64,000 nt of DNA from Salipiger bermudensis. GTDB lineage: Bacteria; Pseudomonadota; Alphaproteobacteria; Rhodobacterales; Rhodobacteraceae. The translations under genes were made by a program, and so were the position numbers. Positions 20,485 through 28,433 of this stretch are shown here, one piece after another. Position 1 is the first letter of the stretch; each line of letters opens with the position of its first letter. The stretch lies in NCBI RefSeq assembly GCF_019801965.1, contig NZ_JAHVIA010000006.1, positions 1 through 64,000 of the forward strand, given 5' to 3'. The notes beneath the pieces were generated by a model that saw nothing but the letters and a program-made list of their open reading frames with translations, did no database searches and was not told where the DNA came from.

Positions 20485-20799
20485 ATGATCTACGAAGAAC
20501 GCGACTACCACATCAAACCCGGCAAGCTGCAGACCTTCGTCGGCCTCTACCGCGATCACGGCGTCGAGCTGCAGAAGAAGCATCTCGGCACCTTCATCTC
20601 CTACTTCACCACCGAGATCGGCGAGCTGAACCATGTCGTCGCGCTCTGGGGCTACGAGAGCCTCGACCAGCGCGCCGAGATGCGCGCGCGGATGCTGGCG
20701 GACCCGGAATGGTCCGCCTATCTCGGCATGGTCGACGGGCTGATCCAGAGCCAGAACAGCCGCATCCTGACCCCCGTCGATTTCTCGCCGCTGCAATGA
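20485..20799 (+). CDS. NIPSNAP-family protein
   Basis: 104 residues from ATG 20485. The pattern MIYEERDYHIKPGKLQTF, then ELNHVVALWGYESLDQRAEM and a closing Trp/Leu-rich helix, is that of the ferredoxin-like dimeric alpha/beta-barrel NIPSNAP family. No catalytic residues can be assigned. Bacterial members are common in roseobacter catabolic operons and their role is unclear. It overlaps the following hydrolase by an ATGA and so belongs to the operon. Confidence 0.82.
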   Translation: MIYEERDYHIKPGKLQTFVGLYRDHGVELQKKHLGTFISYFTTEIGELNHVVALWGYESLDQRAEMRARMLADPEWSAYLGMVDGLIQSQNSRILTPVDFSPLQ

Positions 20800-21611
20800 C
20801 CGAGCGCCTCGTCACCACCCAGGACGGCGCCACGCTCAAGGCCCGTCGGCACGGCCAGGGCCGGCCCCTGGTGCTGGTCAGCGGGCTTGGCGGCACCGCT
20901 GGGTTCTGGGATCCCGCGATCGCGCTGCTGGGCTCGGAGTTCGAGCTCATCACCTTCGACCAGCGCGGCATCGCCGGATCGAGCCGCGGCGGCGCGCCGG
21001 TCGACATCGCGCAGCTCGCGACCGACGTGCTGACGGTCTGCGACGCGATGGGCATCGCGGAGGCGGATTTCCTCGGCCATTCCACCGGCGGCGCCATCGT
21101 GCAGACCATCGCCGCCACCGCGCCGGAGCGGGTGGGCAATCTCGTGCTCAGCGCCGCGTGGCTGCGCCCCGGCCATTACCTGAAGGCGCTGTTCGAGTTC
21201 CGCCTGCGCCTGCTCGCCAGCGATCCCGCCGCCTATGCCGAGAGCGCGGCGCTGCTCTCCTATGCGCCCGAGTGGCTCGAGGCGAACTGGGCGAAATACG
21301 AGCGCGCCACCGCCAACCCACCCGCCGATCCCACCAAGCAGGCCATCGTCGCCGAGCGCATCCGCGCCCTGCTGGCCTATGACGGCACCGACCAGATCGG
21401 CGCCATCGCGGCCCGGACCCTGGTGCTGGGTGCGCGCGACGACATGATCGTGCCGGCCTTCCTGCAAGCCGAGCTCGCGGAGCACCTGCCGGGTGCCGAG
21501 CTGCGGCTTCTGGACGATGGCGGCCACTTCTACCCCGGCTCGCGGACCGAGACCTTCGCGCCGCTGGTCGCGGACTGGCTCGCCGGCCGCGCCGACACCA
21601 TGACAAGCTGA
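20796..21611 (+). CDS. Alpha/beta hydrolase
   Basis: 271 residues from ATG 20796, overlapping the previous stop. Alpha/beta-hydrolase elements are: oxyanion-hole region LVLVSGLGGTAGFWDP, strand ELITFDQRGIAGSS, nucleophile elbow GHSTGGA (Ser), a late Asp in LVLGARDDMIVP and a His in DDGGHFYPGS. The layout resembles 3-oxoadipate enol-lactonase and RutD-type enzymes, which open lactones or cleave small C-C/C-N bonds. In this operon it may hydrolyse a lactone or ester intermediate formed by the dehydrogenases (inference). Confidence 0.88.
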   Translation: MTERLVTTQDGATLKARRHGQGRPLVLVSGLGGTAGFWDPAIALLGSEFELITFDQRGIAGSSRGGAPVDIAQLATDVLTVCDAMGIAEADFLGHSTGGAIVQTIAATAPERVGNLVLSAAWLRPGHYLKALFEFRLRLLASDPAAYAESAALLSYAPEWLEANWAKYERATANPPADPTKQAIVAERIRALLAYDGTDQIGAIAARTLVLGARDDMIVPAFLQAELAEHLPGAELRLLDDGGHFYPGSRTETFAPLVADWLAGRADTMTS

Positions 21612-21620
21612 GAGGACAGT

Positions 21621-22382
21621 ATGAGACTGCAAGACAAGATTGCCGTGATCACCGGCGCCGCGTCGGGGATCGGCCACGAAACCGCCAGGCGCTTCGCCCG
21701 TGAGGGCGCGGTGGTGATCGTCGCCGACCGCAATGCGGAGGCCGCAGAGGCGGTCGCGGGGGAGCTGCGGGGCAGCGGCGCGGTGGCCGAAGCCGTGGCC
21801 TTCGACGTCTCCGTCGAGACCGAGGTCAAGGCGCTGCTCGATGGCGTCGTCGCGCGGCATGGCCGGCTCGACATCCTCGTCAACAACGCAGGCTACGGCA
21901 TCGCGGGCACCGTCGCCGACACCAGCGTCGAAGATTGGGACGCGCTCTTCGCGGTCAACGTGCGCGGGGTCTATCTCGGCTGCAAGCACGCGGTGCCGAT
22001 CTTCACCGCGCAGGGCGGCGGCATCATCGTCAGCACCGCCTCGGGCGGGGCCATCGTTGGCATCGCCAACCGCGCCGCCTACACCGCCTCGAAGGGCGCG
22101 GTCTCGGCGCTGACCCGCGCCATGGCCATCGACCACGCCGACGCCAATATCCGTGTCAACTGCGTGGCGCCCGGCACCATCGAGACACCGTATTTCACCG
22201 AGATCTTCGCTAAGTCTCCGGACGCGGCGGCGCTGCGCAAGGGGCTCGAGGACCGGCAGGTCATGGGCCGGATGGGCCGCCCTGAAGAGATTGCGAATGC
22301 GATCTTCTTCCTCGCCAGCGACGACGCGACCTTCTGCACTGGCTCGACGCTGGTGGTCGATGGCGGCTGGACCATCCGCTGA
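21621..22382 (+). CDS. Short-chain dehydrogenase/reductase (classical SDR)
   Basis: 253 residues. Cofactor motif TGAASGIGHETA, NNAG motif (LVNNAGYG), catalytic Ser in IIVSTASGG and YxxxK as YTASKGA; all SDR catalytic residues are present. An acidic-type environment after strand 2 (VADRNAEAAE, Asp) suggests NAD rather than NADP. Preceded by GAGAGGACAG. Last gene of the TRAP catabolic operon, followed by a strong hairpin. The substrate is unknown. Confidence 0.92.
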   Translation: MRLQDKIAVITGAASGIGHETARRFAREGAVVIVADRNAEAAEAVAGELRGSGAVAEAVAFDVSVETEVKALLDGVVARHGRLDILVNNAGYGIAGTVADTSVEDWDALFAVNVRGVYLGCKHAVPIFTAQGGGIIVSTASGGAIVGIANRAAYTASKGAVSALTRAMAIDHADANIRVNCVAPGTIETPYFTEIFAKSPDAAALRKGLEDRQVMGRMGRPEEIANAIFFLASDDATFCTGSTLVVDGGWTIR

Positions 22383-22385
22383 TAC

Positions 22386-22422
22386 CGTGGCGCGCCGTCA
22401 CGCCCGACGACGGCGCGCCACG
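22386..22422 (+). terminator. Strong 14-bp-stem hairpin ending the TRAP operon
   Basis: CGTGGCGCGCCGTC (22386-22399) pairs perfectly with GACGGCGCGCCACG (22409-22422) around a 9-nt loop, directly after the SDR stop. The T-tract is short (ttct). It marks the boundary between the catabolic operon and the RiPP-like cluster. Confidence 0.75.
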
Positions 22423-22756
22423 TTCTGAGCCTTTCGGCGAGCGGTCCCTGACCGGCCCGCCGCCGCGGCACTGAGCGCAAGAGGTGCCCGCCCCGGCCCC
22501 TCGACAAGCCGCCCACCTTCTCCCCGCTTTACCACCCCCGCCACGCGGCGCCGTAGCTGCGAAAATCCGGCCCGCCGGAAGCGGCAGATCTGCGTCAAAA
22601 TCCCAAGCTGGTATGGCGATCAGGCGAAACTTTCAGCCTGTATGGCCCGCATCGCTAAAAAAATATCCTTTGACTCAACGCGATCCGTTGCGGCTTTATG
22701 CATCCTTAAGGTGATTTTACCTTACGTAATCTTTAGCGGACCATTGGAGGGCACCC
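22423..22756 (+). promoter_or_regulatory. AT-rich promoter region of the RiPP-like cluster
   Basis: No gene is supported here. The last 110 bp are markedly AT-rich against the surroundings. A possible -35 TTGACT (22670-22675) with a weak -10 CTTTAT (22694-22699, 18-bp spacing) is followed by a perfect dyad TAAGGT-N6-ACCTTA (22707-22724) and the ribosome site GGAGG (22746-22750). The dyad lies just downstream of the candidate promoter, where a repressor would act. The promoter call is tentative; the dyad is exact. Confidence 0.45.
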
Positions 22757-23428
22757 ATGTCGAACGTCGCGGGAAAAGCCTATGCGATGAACGTGGTGAC
22801 CCCCAGTCGCCCCAGCGTCACCTGGATCAACCGATTGCTTTTCATGGCGGCGCGCGGCCTGCCGTCGAACCTGATGGGGCTGCTCGGGCTGTCGCTCATC
22901 CACTTCGCCAGATGGGTCATCATCAAGCGCGACCAGTGGCCCGATCTCGGCCAGGGCAAGGAGACGCTCGACAACGACTACATGCTGTTCTGCTCGAATT
23001 TCAACGGCACCTGGGACCAGTATATCGATGCCTTCTCCGACGGCATCCCGAACGGTCTGAACCTGTTCTGGTACTCGGCCAGCAAGTATCCGCTGTCGAT
23101 CCCGATCACCCCGTTCAAGAACTACATCACCTACAACCAGATCGGCACCGATTACTATTACAACGCCACCCCCGGCTCGGCGCAGCGCGACATCAAGTCG
23201 GCGCTGAAGGTCTATGACCAGGTGCTGAAGCTGGCCGAGGCGCATGGCAACGGCACGCCAGAGGCCTTCTCCAAGGCCTTCCGCGAGGCCTATCTCGAGA
23301 TCCAGAGCGATCTCGGCGATCCCGGCTTCGGGCCGGTCGCCAGCCTCGACACCGAGCGCGCCGACGTCAACCGGCTGGCCTATGTCGAGGCGGCGCAGGC
23401 CTGCTTCACCGCCAAGCGGGAGGCGTGA
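22757..23428 (+). CDS. Hypothetical protein, first gene of the RiPP-like cluster
   Basis: 223 residues from ATG 22757 with GGAGG seven bases upstream. I do not recognise the family. The N-terminus has a hydrophobic, possibly membrane-associated stretch (about 25-55). Aromatic-rich segments follow (FCSNFNGTWDQYIDAFSDGI, YNQIGTDYYYNATPGSAQRD), then a charged helical C-terminus. FNGxWDQYIDAFSDxIPxGL looks like a conserved block. The next gene starts one base after its stop, and the DyP peroxidase follows, so it probably works with that enzyme or its partner protein. Confidence 0.8.
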   Translation: MSNVAGKAYAMNVVTPSRPSVTWINRLLFMAARGLPSNLMGLLGLSLIHFARWVIIKRDQWPDLGQGKETLDNDYMLFCSNFNGTWDQYIDAFSDGIPNGLNLFWYSASKYPLSIPITPFKNYITYNQIGTDYYYNATPGSAQRDIKSALKVYDQVLKLAEAHGNGTPEAFSKAFREAYLEIQSDLGDPGFGPVASLDTERADVNRLAYVEAAQACFTAKREA

Positions 23429-23429
23429 C

Positions 23430-24443
23430 ATGGCCGATCTCGACACCGGACACCTGTTCCTGACCTACCTCGTTCCGATCAAGCGCGGCGGGCCGCATGG
23501 CGATGTCTCCTACAAGCAGAAGGTGCGCATCGAGCTCGCCCGCCTGCCGCCGGCACACCAGACCCCGGCAACCCAGAAGACCAAGTTCGCCGCGCCCTTC
23601 GCCCGCAACACCCGCAACCACTTCGCCCGAATGTTCGTGCTCGATGACGTGGTCTACAACGGCCGCAGCGCGCAGGATGCGCTGGTGGCGACGGTGAAGG
23701 GCGTGAACACCATCGTTCCCGGCCAGGTCGACCGGCTGCGCTCGGCCTACCTGGTCTTCACCGCCGATATCGACGCCATCGTGAAGGATGGCGATCCCCT
23801 TCCCGCGACGCTCAGCGCCGAGGAGCAGCGCAAGGTGCGGCTGGCCTATGCCCAGACGCTCTGGGACACGATGGGCGAGGAGATCGAGGCGATCTTCGAC
23901 AGCTGCCACGGCTTCGACGGCATCAAGGACGGCGCCGCCTTCGGCGCCTATCTCGAACGCTGCCACGTCGAGACGACGATGCCCTACCACGATTATTACC
24001 TCTCGCTGCCGGCCTTCAACACGCTGCCGCTCAAGGGTCTGATCGCCGCCGTGGGCATTCCGGCGGTGGTGGCGCTGGCGGCGCTGGTGCTGCGGATCCT
24101 CGGGGTGATCCACGTTCTTGGCATGAACACGCTGGGGCTCGCGCTGGTGGCGCTGGTGCTGACGGTGCTGGCCTTCCTGCTCTCGGTGCGCTTCGCACTC
24201 GCGAACGGCGCCAAGCCGCTGGCCCCGGCCCAGCATGACGACCTGCCCACCGTGCTCAAGGCGCTCTACACCCAGCAGGCCTTTGCCGATTTCATCGCCA
24301 CCAACCAGCACGCCCGGCCCGACGCGCTGCACGCGGCCTTCGGCGATTTCCTGAAACGGCACGCGCCGGGCGATGTCTCCGGCCCGACGCAGCAGCCGGG
24401 CGTGATCTCGGACGCGGCGCCGCAGCCGCGCGCCGGTCTGTGA
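23430..24443 (+). CDS. Hypothetical protein with two C-terminal membrane segments
   Basis: 337 residues from ATG 23430, one base after the previous stop. The family is unrecognised. Residues 1-195 are soluble, mixed alpha/beta (LFLTYLVPIKRG, HFARMFVLDDVVYNGRSAQD, LRSAYLVFTADIDAIV). Two hydrophobic helices at about 203-223 and 233-253 are followed by a cytoplasmic-looking tail. A soluble-TM-TM-soluble layout could anchor a multi-enzyme complex at the membrane; the P450-like protein of the same cluster also has a hydrophobic N-terminus. The DyP peroxidase gene starts 13 bases later. Confidence 0.8.
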   Translation: MADLDTGHLFLTYLVPIKRGGPHGDVSYKQKVRIELARLPPAHQTPATQKTKFAAPFARNTRNHFARMFVLDDVVYNGRSAQDALVATVKGVNTIVPGQVDRLRSAYLVFTADIDAIVKDGDPLPATLSAEEQRKVRLAYAQTLWDTMGEEIEAIFDSCHGFDGIKDGAAFGAYLERCHVETTMPYHDYYLSLPAFNTLPLKGLIAAVGIPAVVALAALVLRILGVIHVLGMNTLGLALVALVLTVLAFLLSVRFALANGAKPLAPAQHDDLPTVLKALYTQQAFADFIATNQHARPDALHAAFGDFLKRHAPGDVSGPTQQPGVISDAAPQPRAGL

Positions 24444-24456
24444 GGGAGGGAGAGCG

Positions 24457-26166
24457 ATGGTCGACCAGCTGAACCTGCACGATATCCAGGGCAACGTCAC
24501 CCGCGCCTACGGGCGCTTCTCCTTCCCATTCGCGCGCTACCTGTTCTTCCGCATCACCAACCCCGCGGGCGGGCGCGCCTTCGTCGATGCGGTGCGCAAG
24601 AAGGTCACCACCTCGGCGCGCTGGCCCGAGGAGGCCGACAAGCCCGAATGCACCGTCAACATCGCCTTCACTTTCATGGGGCTCTACTGGCTCGAGGTGC
24701 CCGACCGGACGCTGCAGGGCATGCCCGACGTGTTCATCTCCGGCATGCGCAGCCGCGCCTCGATGCTCGGTGACCGCGACCCGACCAAGACCGCCGATGA
24801 CGATCCCGACTGGGATCGCGACTGGGATCCGATCTGGCAGGGCAACCGAAAGGAGGGCAAGGGCGGCGCGGAGGACGTGCATATCCTCATCACCCTCAAC
24901 GCCCAGCCCGATCTCGGCGGCGCCGACCCCGAGACCCCTGAGGGTCTTGCCCGGCTGAAGCTGCCGCATCCCGAGCTCGAGGAGAAGACCGCGTGGCTGC
25001 GCTCGCTCACCGGCAGCGGCGTCGAGTTGATCGAGGCCAACGGCAAGGCGGGCGACCAGCCCTACCAGGCGGCCTCGGCGGTGTTCGACGATTTCGGCGG
25101 CCTCACCCTGCCGACCGCGCGCGAGCATTTCGGCTTCACCGACGGCATTGGCGACCCGGTGTTCAAGGGCCAGTATCCGAAAGAGACGGAGAAGACCGCC
25201 CTCATCGGCCGCGGCAAGCGCATGGGCGGTGACTGGGAGCCGCTGGAGCCGGGCGAGTTCATCCTCGGCCATCCCGGCGAGAGCCAGGAGCTGCCGCCCA
25301 CCGCGATGCCGCCCGAGTTCATGCAGAACGGCACCTTCATGGCCTACCGCAAGCTCCACGAGAACGTCGCGAGCTTCCACGAGGTGGTCGATGCCGAGGC
25401 CGCGCAATACGCCGAGTGCATGGGGGTCGACCTGCCGGAGGCGCGCGAGACCATCCTTGCAAAGATGTGCGGGCGCTGGTCCGACGGGGTGCCGCTGGCG
25501 GTTGTCCCGGGCTACGCCGAGTGGATCGCCTTCGGGCAGCAGGGCGGCTGGCGCGACGAGAGCGGTTCGATGCTGATGACCCCGATCGCCTGGGAGAAGA
25601 ACCTCGCCTATATCCGCAGCCCCGCGGCCTCGGATTTCCGCTATGCCGACGACATGGCGGGGTTCAAATGCCCCGGCGGCGCGCATATGCGGCGGATGAA
25701 CACCCGCGATTATCTCGACCCGCTGAACCAGTTCGGCATCGATCCCGAGACCGGCAAGCAGTTCGAGAATCCCAAGGCCACCCATGCCCTCAACAAGCGC
25801 CGCCGGGTGCTGCGCCGTGGCCTGCCCTACGGCCCGCCGAATTTCGAGCCGCGCGACGATGCCTCCGAACAGGGGGTGATCATGATGGTGATGGGGGTCG
25901 ACCTGTTCCGGCAGTTCGAGTTCGTGCAGCAGCAATGGATCCAGTACGGGCTCGATTTCCACCAGGGCAACAACACCTGCCCGATGCTCGGCCGCCACGA
26001 TCACCACACCCGCCACATGATCCCGTCCGACCCCAAGAGCGGTAAGCCGCCCTACATGATGACGCGGCTCAAGACCTTCGTGGAATGCCGCGGCGGCGAC
26101 TATTTCTTCGTGCCCTCGATGATCGCCCTGCGGATGATCGCGATGGGCATCGTCGATCCGACGTGA
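24457..26166 (+). CDS. DyP-type haem peroxidase
   Basis: 569 residues, longer than typical bacterial DyPs. Family landmarks: FGFTDGIGDP (catalytic Asp229 in the GxxDG motif), CPGGAHMRRMNTRD (proximal haem ligand His410) and the RRRVLRRGLPYG block that supplies the distal Arg. It also has GVIMMVMGVDLFRQFEFVQQ near the C-terminus. DyPs use peroxide to oxidise dyes, phenolics, Mn or peptide/iron-porphyrin substrates. There is no Tat or Sec signal, so it acts in the cytoplasm. Position inside a YcaO/SagB cluster suggests oxidative tailoring or protection rather than lignin-type chemistry (inference). Preceded by GGGAGGGAGAG. Confidence 0.92.
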   Translation: MVDQLNLHDIQGNVTRAYGRFSFPFARYLFFRITNPAGGRAFVDAVRKKVTTSARWPEEADKPECTVNIAFTFMGLYWLEVPDRTLQGMPDVFISGMRSRASMLGDRDPTKTADDDPDWDRDWDPIWQGNRKEGKGGAEDVHILITLNAQPDLGGADPETPEGLARLKLPHPELEEKTAWLRSLTGSGVELIEANGKAGDQPYQAASAVFDDFGGLTLPTAREHFGFTDGIGDPVFKGQYPKETEKTALIGRGKRMGGDWEPLEPGEFILGHPGESQELPPTAMPPEFMQNGTFMAYRKLHENVASFHEVVDAEAAQYAECMGVDLPEARETILAKMCGRWSDGVPLAVVPGYAEWIAFGQQGGWRDESGSMLMTPIAWEKNLAYIRSPAASDFRYADDMAGFKCPGGAHMRRMNTRDYLDPLNQFGIDPETGKQFENPKATHALNKRRRVLRRGLPYGPPNFEPRDDASEQGVIMMVMGVDLFRQFEFVQQQWIQYGLDFHQGNNTCPMLGRHDHHTRHMIPSDPKSGKPPYMMTRLKTFVECRGGDYFFVPSMIALRMIAMGIVDPT

Positions 26167-26176
26167 GGGCGCTTTG

Positions 26177-27523
26177 ATGCTGGCAAGGCTGACAGGATGC
26201 CTCATTACCCTCGCCCGCTTCGTCATGGTGTTGGTCGAGGGGCTGGCGGCGCTGGTCTGGCTGATCGCCAAGGGGGCCGCCGTCTTCGCCAAGGGCGGCA
26301 AGGCAGCGCTGACACCGTTCTTCACCGCCGCCGGGACGCAGGAGAAGGTCTTCGCGGTGCTGCGCGCCTTCTGGCCCAACCTGTCGCTCAAGGCGGTTCT
26401 GATGAAGGCCTATGACAATACCGGCACCGCCGTCGTCACCCGCCACGAGGATTGCATCGACGTATTGAACCGCAACGCGGATTTCGAGGTCGTCTATGGC
26501 CCGCGCATGCGCAAGCTGACCGGGGGCGAAAACTTCTTCCTCGGGATGCAGCCCGGCTGGGACTACACCCGCGACACCTCGGCGATGCGCCTCGCCGCCC
26601 GTCGCCCCGACGTGGCCGAGATCATCCTGCCGCGCGCCACCAAGCTCGCCGACGAGATCGTCGCCAATACCGGCGGCCGCATCGACGCCGTGCCCGAGCT
26701 GTTCCTGCAGGTGCCGTGGGACATGACCGACAGCTATTTCGGCGTTGGCGGAGAGCGCGAGACCATGCAGGACTGGACCACGGTGCTGTTCTGGTATCTC
26801 TTCGAGGACCTGCCCGCCGATCCCGAGCTCGACGCCCGCGCCGTGCGCTGCGCCGCCGGGCTGCGCGACTATCTCGACGGCGCCATCGCGGCGCGCAAGG
26901 CGGCCCCGAACGACCGCCCGCAGATCCTCAACCGCTGCCTCGCGCTGCAGGGCGCGGGCACGCCGGGGATGAGCGATCTCGGCATCCGCAACAACCTGCT
27001 GGGCCTGCTGATCGGGGCCATTCCCACGATCTCCAAGGCCTGCTGCCTCGCCCTCGACGAGCTGCTGAACCGGCCCGAGGAGCTGGCGGCGGCGCACCGG
27101 GCGGCGCTCAGCCATGACCCGGTCTTCGAGCAATATGTCTGGGAGGCTTTGCGCTTCAACCCGCACAACCCGGTGATCTACCGCCGCGCGCTGCACGACA
27201 CCGTGGTGGCGCGCTCGACCCTGCGCGAGGCGAAGATCCGCAAGGGCCAGATCGTCTTCGCCGCCACGCTCTCGGCAATGTTCGACCGCTACCGCATCGC
27301 CGATCCCACCGCCTTCCGCACCGACCGCGCCTGGGAGGATTACATCATCTGGGGCTACGGCATGCACACCTGCTTCGGGGCCGCGATCAACAAGGCGGTG
27401 ATCCCGGCGATCCTGCGGCCGCTCATCGCCCAGCCCAACCTGCGCCGCGCCGAGGGGCCCGCCGGCCAGATCGACACCGGCGGCACGCCACACCCGCAGC
27501 ATTTTCATCTGCTCTACGACTGA
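26177..27523 (+). CDS. Membrane-anchored cytochrome P450-like protein
   Basis: 448 residues from ATG 26177. A long hydrophobic N-terminus (about 8-36) is unusual for bacterial P450s. The K-helix ExxR is present (EALR, E323/R326) and the haem-ligand loop reads WGYGMHTCFG with Cys399, a variant of FGxGxHxCxG. The I-helix region GLLIGAIPTI (276-285) lacks the usual acid-alcohol pair used in O2 activation. It may therefore be a peroxygenase-like or otherwise divergent P450, which would fit the adjacent peroxidase. A TTG three bases earlier is an alternative start. It sits between the DyP and GST-like genes. Confidence 0.85.
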   Translation: MLARLTGCLITLARFVMVLVEGLAALVWLIAKGAAVFAKGGKAALTPFFTAAGTQEKVFAVLRAFWPNLSLKAVLMKAYDNTGTAVVTRHEDCIDVLNRNADFEVVYGPRMRKLTGGENFFLGMQPGWDYTRDTSAMRLAARRPDVAEIILPRATKLADEIVANTGGRIDAVPELFLQVPWDMTDSYFGVGGERETMQDWTTVLFWYLFEDLPADPELDARAVRCAAGLRDYLDGAIAARKAAPNDRPQILNRCLALQGAGTPGMSDLGIRNNLLGLLIGAIPTISKACCLALDELLNRPEELAAAHRAALSHDPVFEQYVWEALRFNPHNPVIYRRALHDTVVARSTLREAKIRKGQIVFAATLSAMFDRYRIADPTAFRTDRAWEDYIIWGYGMHTCFGAAINKAVIPAILRPLIAQPNLRRAEGPAGQIDTGGTPHPQHFHLLYD

Positions 27524-27532
27524 AGGCCCGCC

Positions 27533-28330
27533 ATGTCCCTGCCGCTCCTCGTGACCCTGCTGCCCTCCACCGATGTCGATCTCGGGCGCTGGCTGCTGAG
27601 CCATTACGGCGTCGCCTATCAGGAGCGGCCGCACGCGCCGATCTTCCACGTGCTGGCGCTGAAGAGCTGGGGCGTCAGCGCGGAGGGCTACCCGCTGCTG
27701 GTCTCGGCCGACCGCAAGACCAAATCGGCGGGCATCGAGGCGATCCGCGACGTGCTCGAGCCGCAAGCCGCGCCCGGCACGCGGCTCTGGCCCGACGAGA
27801 GCACCGAGCCCGAACGCTGGAAAGAGGTCGACAGCCTGCAGCACGACGCCCGGTTCGGCATCGGCGGCGCGGTGGTCGAATGGTCCTACTGGAACCTGCT
27901 GAAATACAAGTCGGTGGTCTGGCCCTCGCTGACCACGGGCGTGCCGTGGTACGAGACGCTGACCCTGCGCGTCGCCTTCCCGGTGATCCGGGCGCTGATG
28001 TACAAGGGGCTCAAGCTCGATCAGGGCGTCGCCGACGCCGCGCTCGAGACCATCCATGCCGGGTTCGACAGGCTCGATGCGCGGCTCTCGGACGGGCGCC
28101 GCTACCTGCTGGGCGACAGCCTGACCTTCGCCGATCTCGCCACTGCTGCCTCGCTTGCGCCGATGGTGCTGGCGCAGGGCTATCACGGCATGCTGCCGCT
28201 CGAGGCGCGCTGTCCGGTCTTCATGCAGGAGATCTACAAGCCCCTGCGCCAGCGCCCAACGGGACGCTTCATCCAGCGCCTCTACGACACCCATCGCGCC
28301 CCGCAGCTGCTGCAATTGCGCTCATCTTAG
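27533..28330 (+). CDS. Glutathione S-transferase-like protein
   Basis: 265 residues from ATG 27533. The C-terminal part has the GST all-helical hallmark (RLSDGRRYLLGDSLTFADLA, the N-capping box with Asp, then a long helix). The N-terminal half has a thioredoxin-like start (LPLLVTLLPSTDVDLGRWLL) but is divergent, with an insertion near residues 100-150. A glutathione-using step, such as thiol conjugation or isomerisation, is plausible in a pathway with Cys-derived groups. This is inference. It lies ten bases after the P450-like gene, and a likely promoter for the precursor follows. Confidence 0.75.
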   Translation: MSLPLLVTLLPSTDVDLGRWLLSHYGVAYQERPHAPIFHVLALKSWGVSAEGYPLLVSADRKTKSAGIEAIRDVLEPQAAPGTRLWPDESTEPERWKEVDSLQHDARFGIGGAVVEWSYWNLLKYKSVVWPSLTTGVPWYETLTLRVAFPVIRALMYKGLKLDQGVADAALETIHAGFDRLDARLSDGRRYLLGDSLTFADLATAASLAPMVLAQGYHGMLPLEARCPVFMQEIYKPLRQRPTGRFIQRLYDTHRAPQLLQLRSS

Positions 28331-28354
28331 AGGTGATCCGACCGCACTCTACAG

Positions 28355-28383
28355 TTTCAAATTGATCCTGTTAGCGGTATAAC
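28355..28383 (+). promoter_or_regulatory. Candidate separate promoter for the precursor gene
   Basis: TATAAC (28378-28383) is a good -10 match. TTTCAA (28355-28360) stands 17 bp upstream as a weak -35. The whole 28331-28433 gap is strikingly AT-rich for this genome and precedes a strong ribosome site. A private promoter would allow the precursor to outnumber its enzymes. Confidence 0.4.
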
Positions 28384-28433
28384 AACTATACGATGATTTG
28401 ATTCGCTAATTGCAACTTTGGGAGGAGTTTCTT

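Noticed and set aside
24292-28315. Long minus-strand frames opposite the DyP, P450-like and GST-like genes
   Set aside because: They have no recognisable motifs, while the plus-strand frames show haem-ligand signatures and good ribosome sites.
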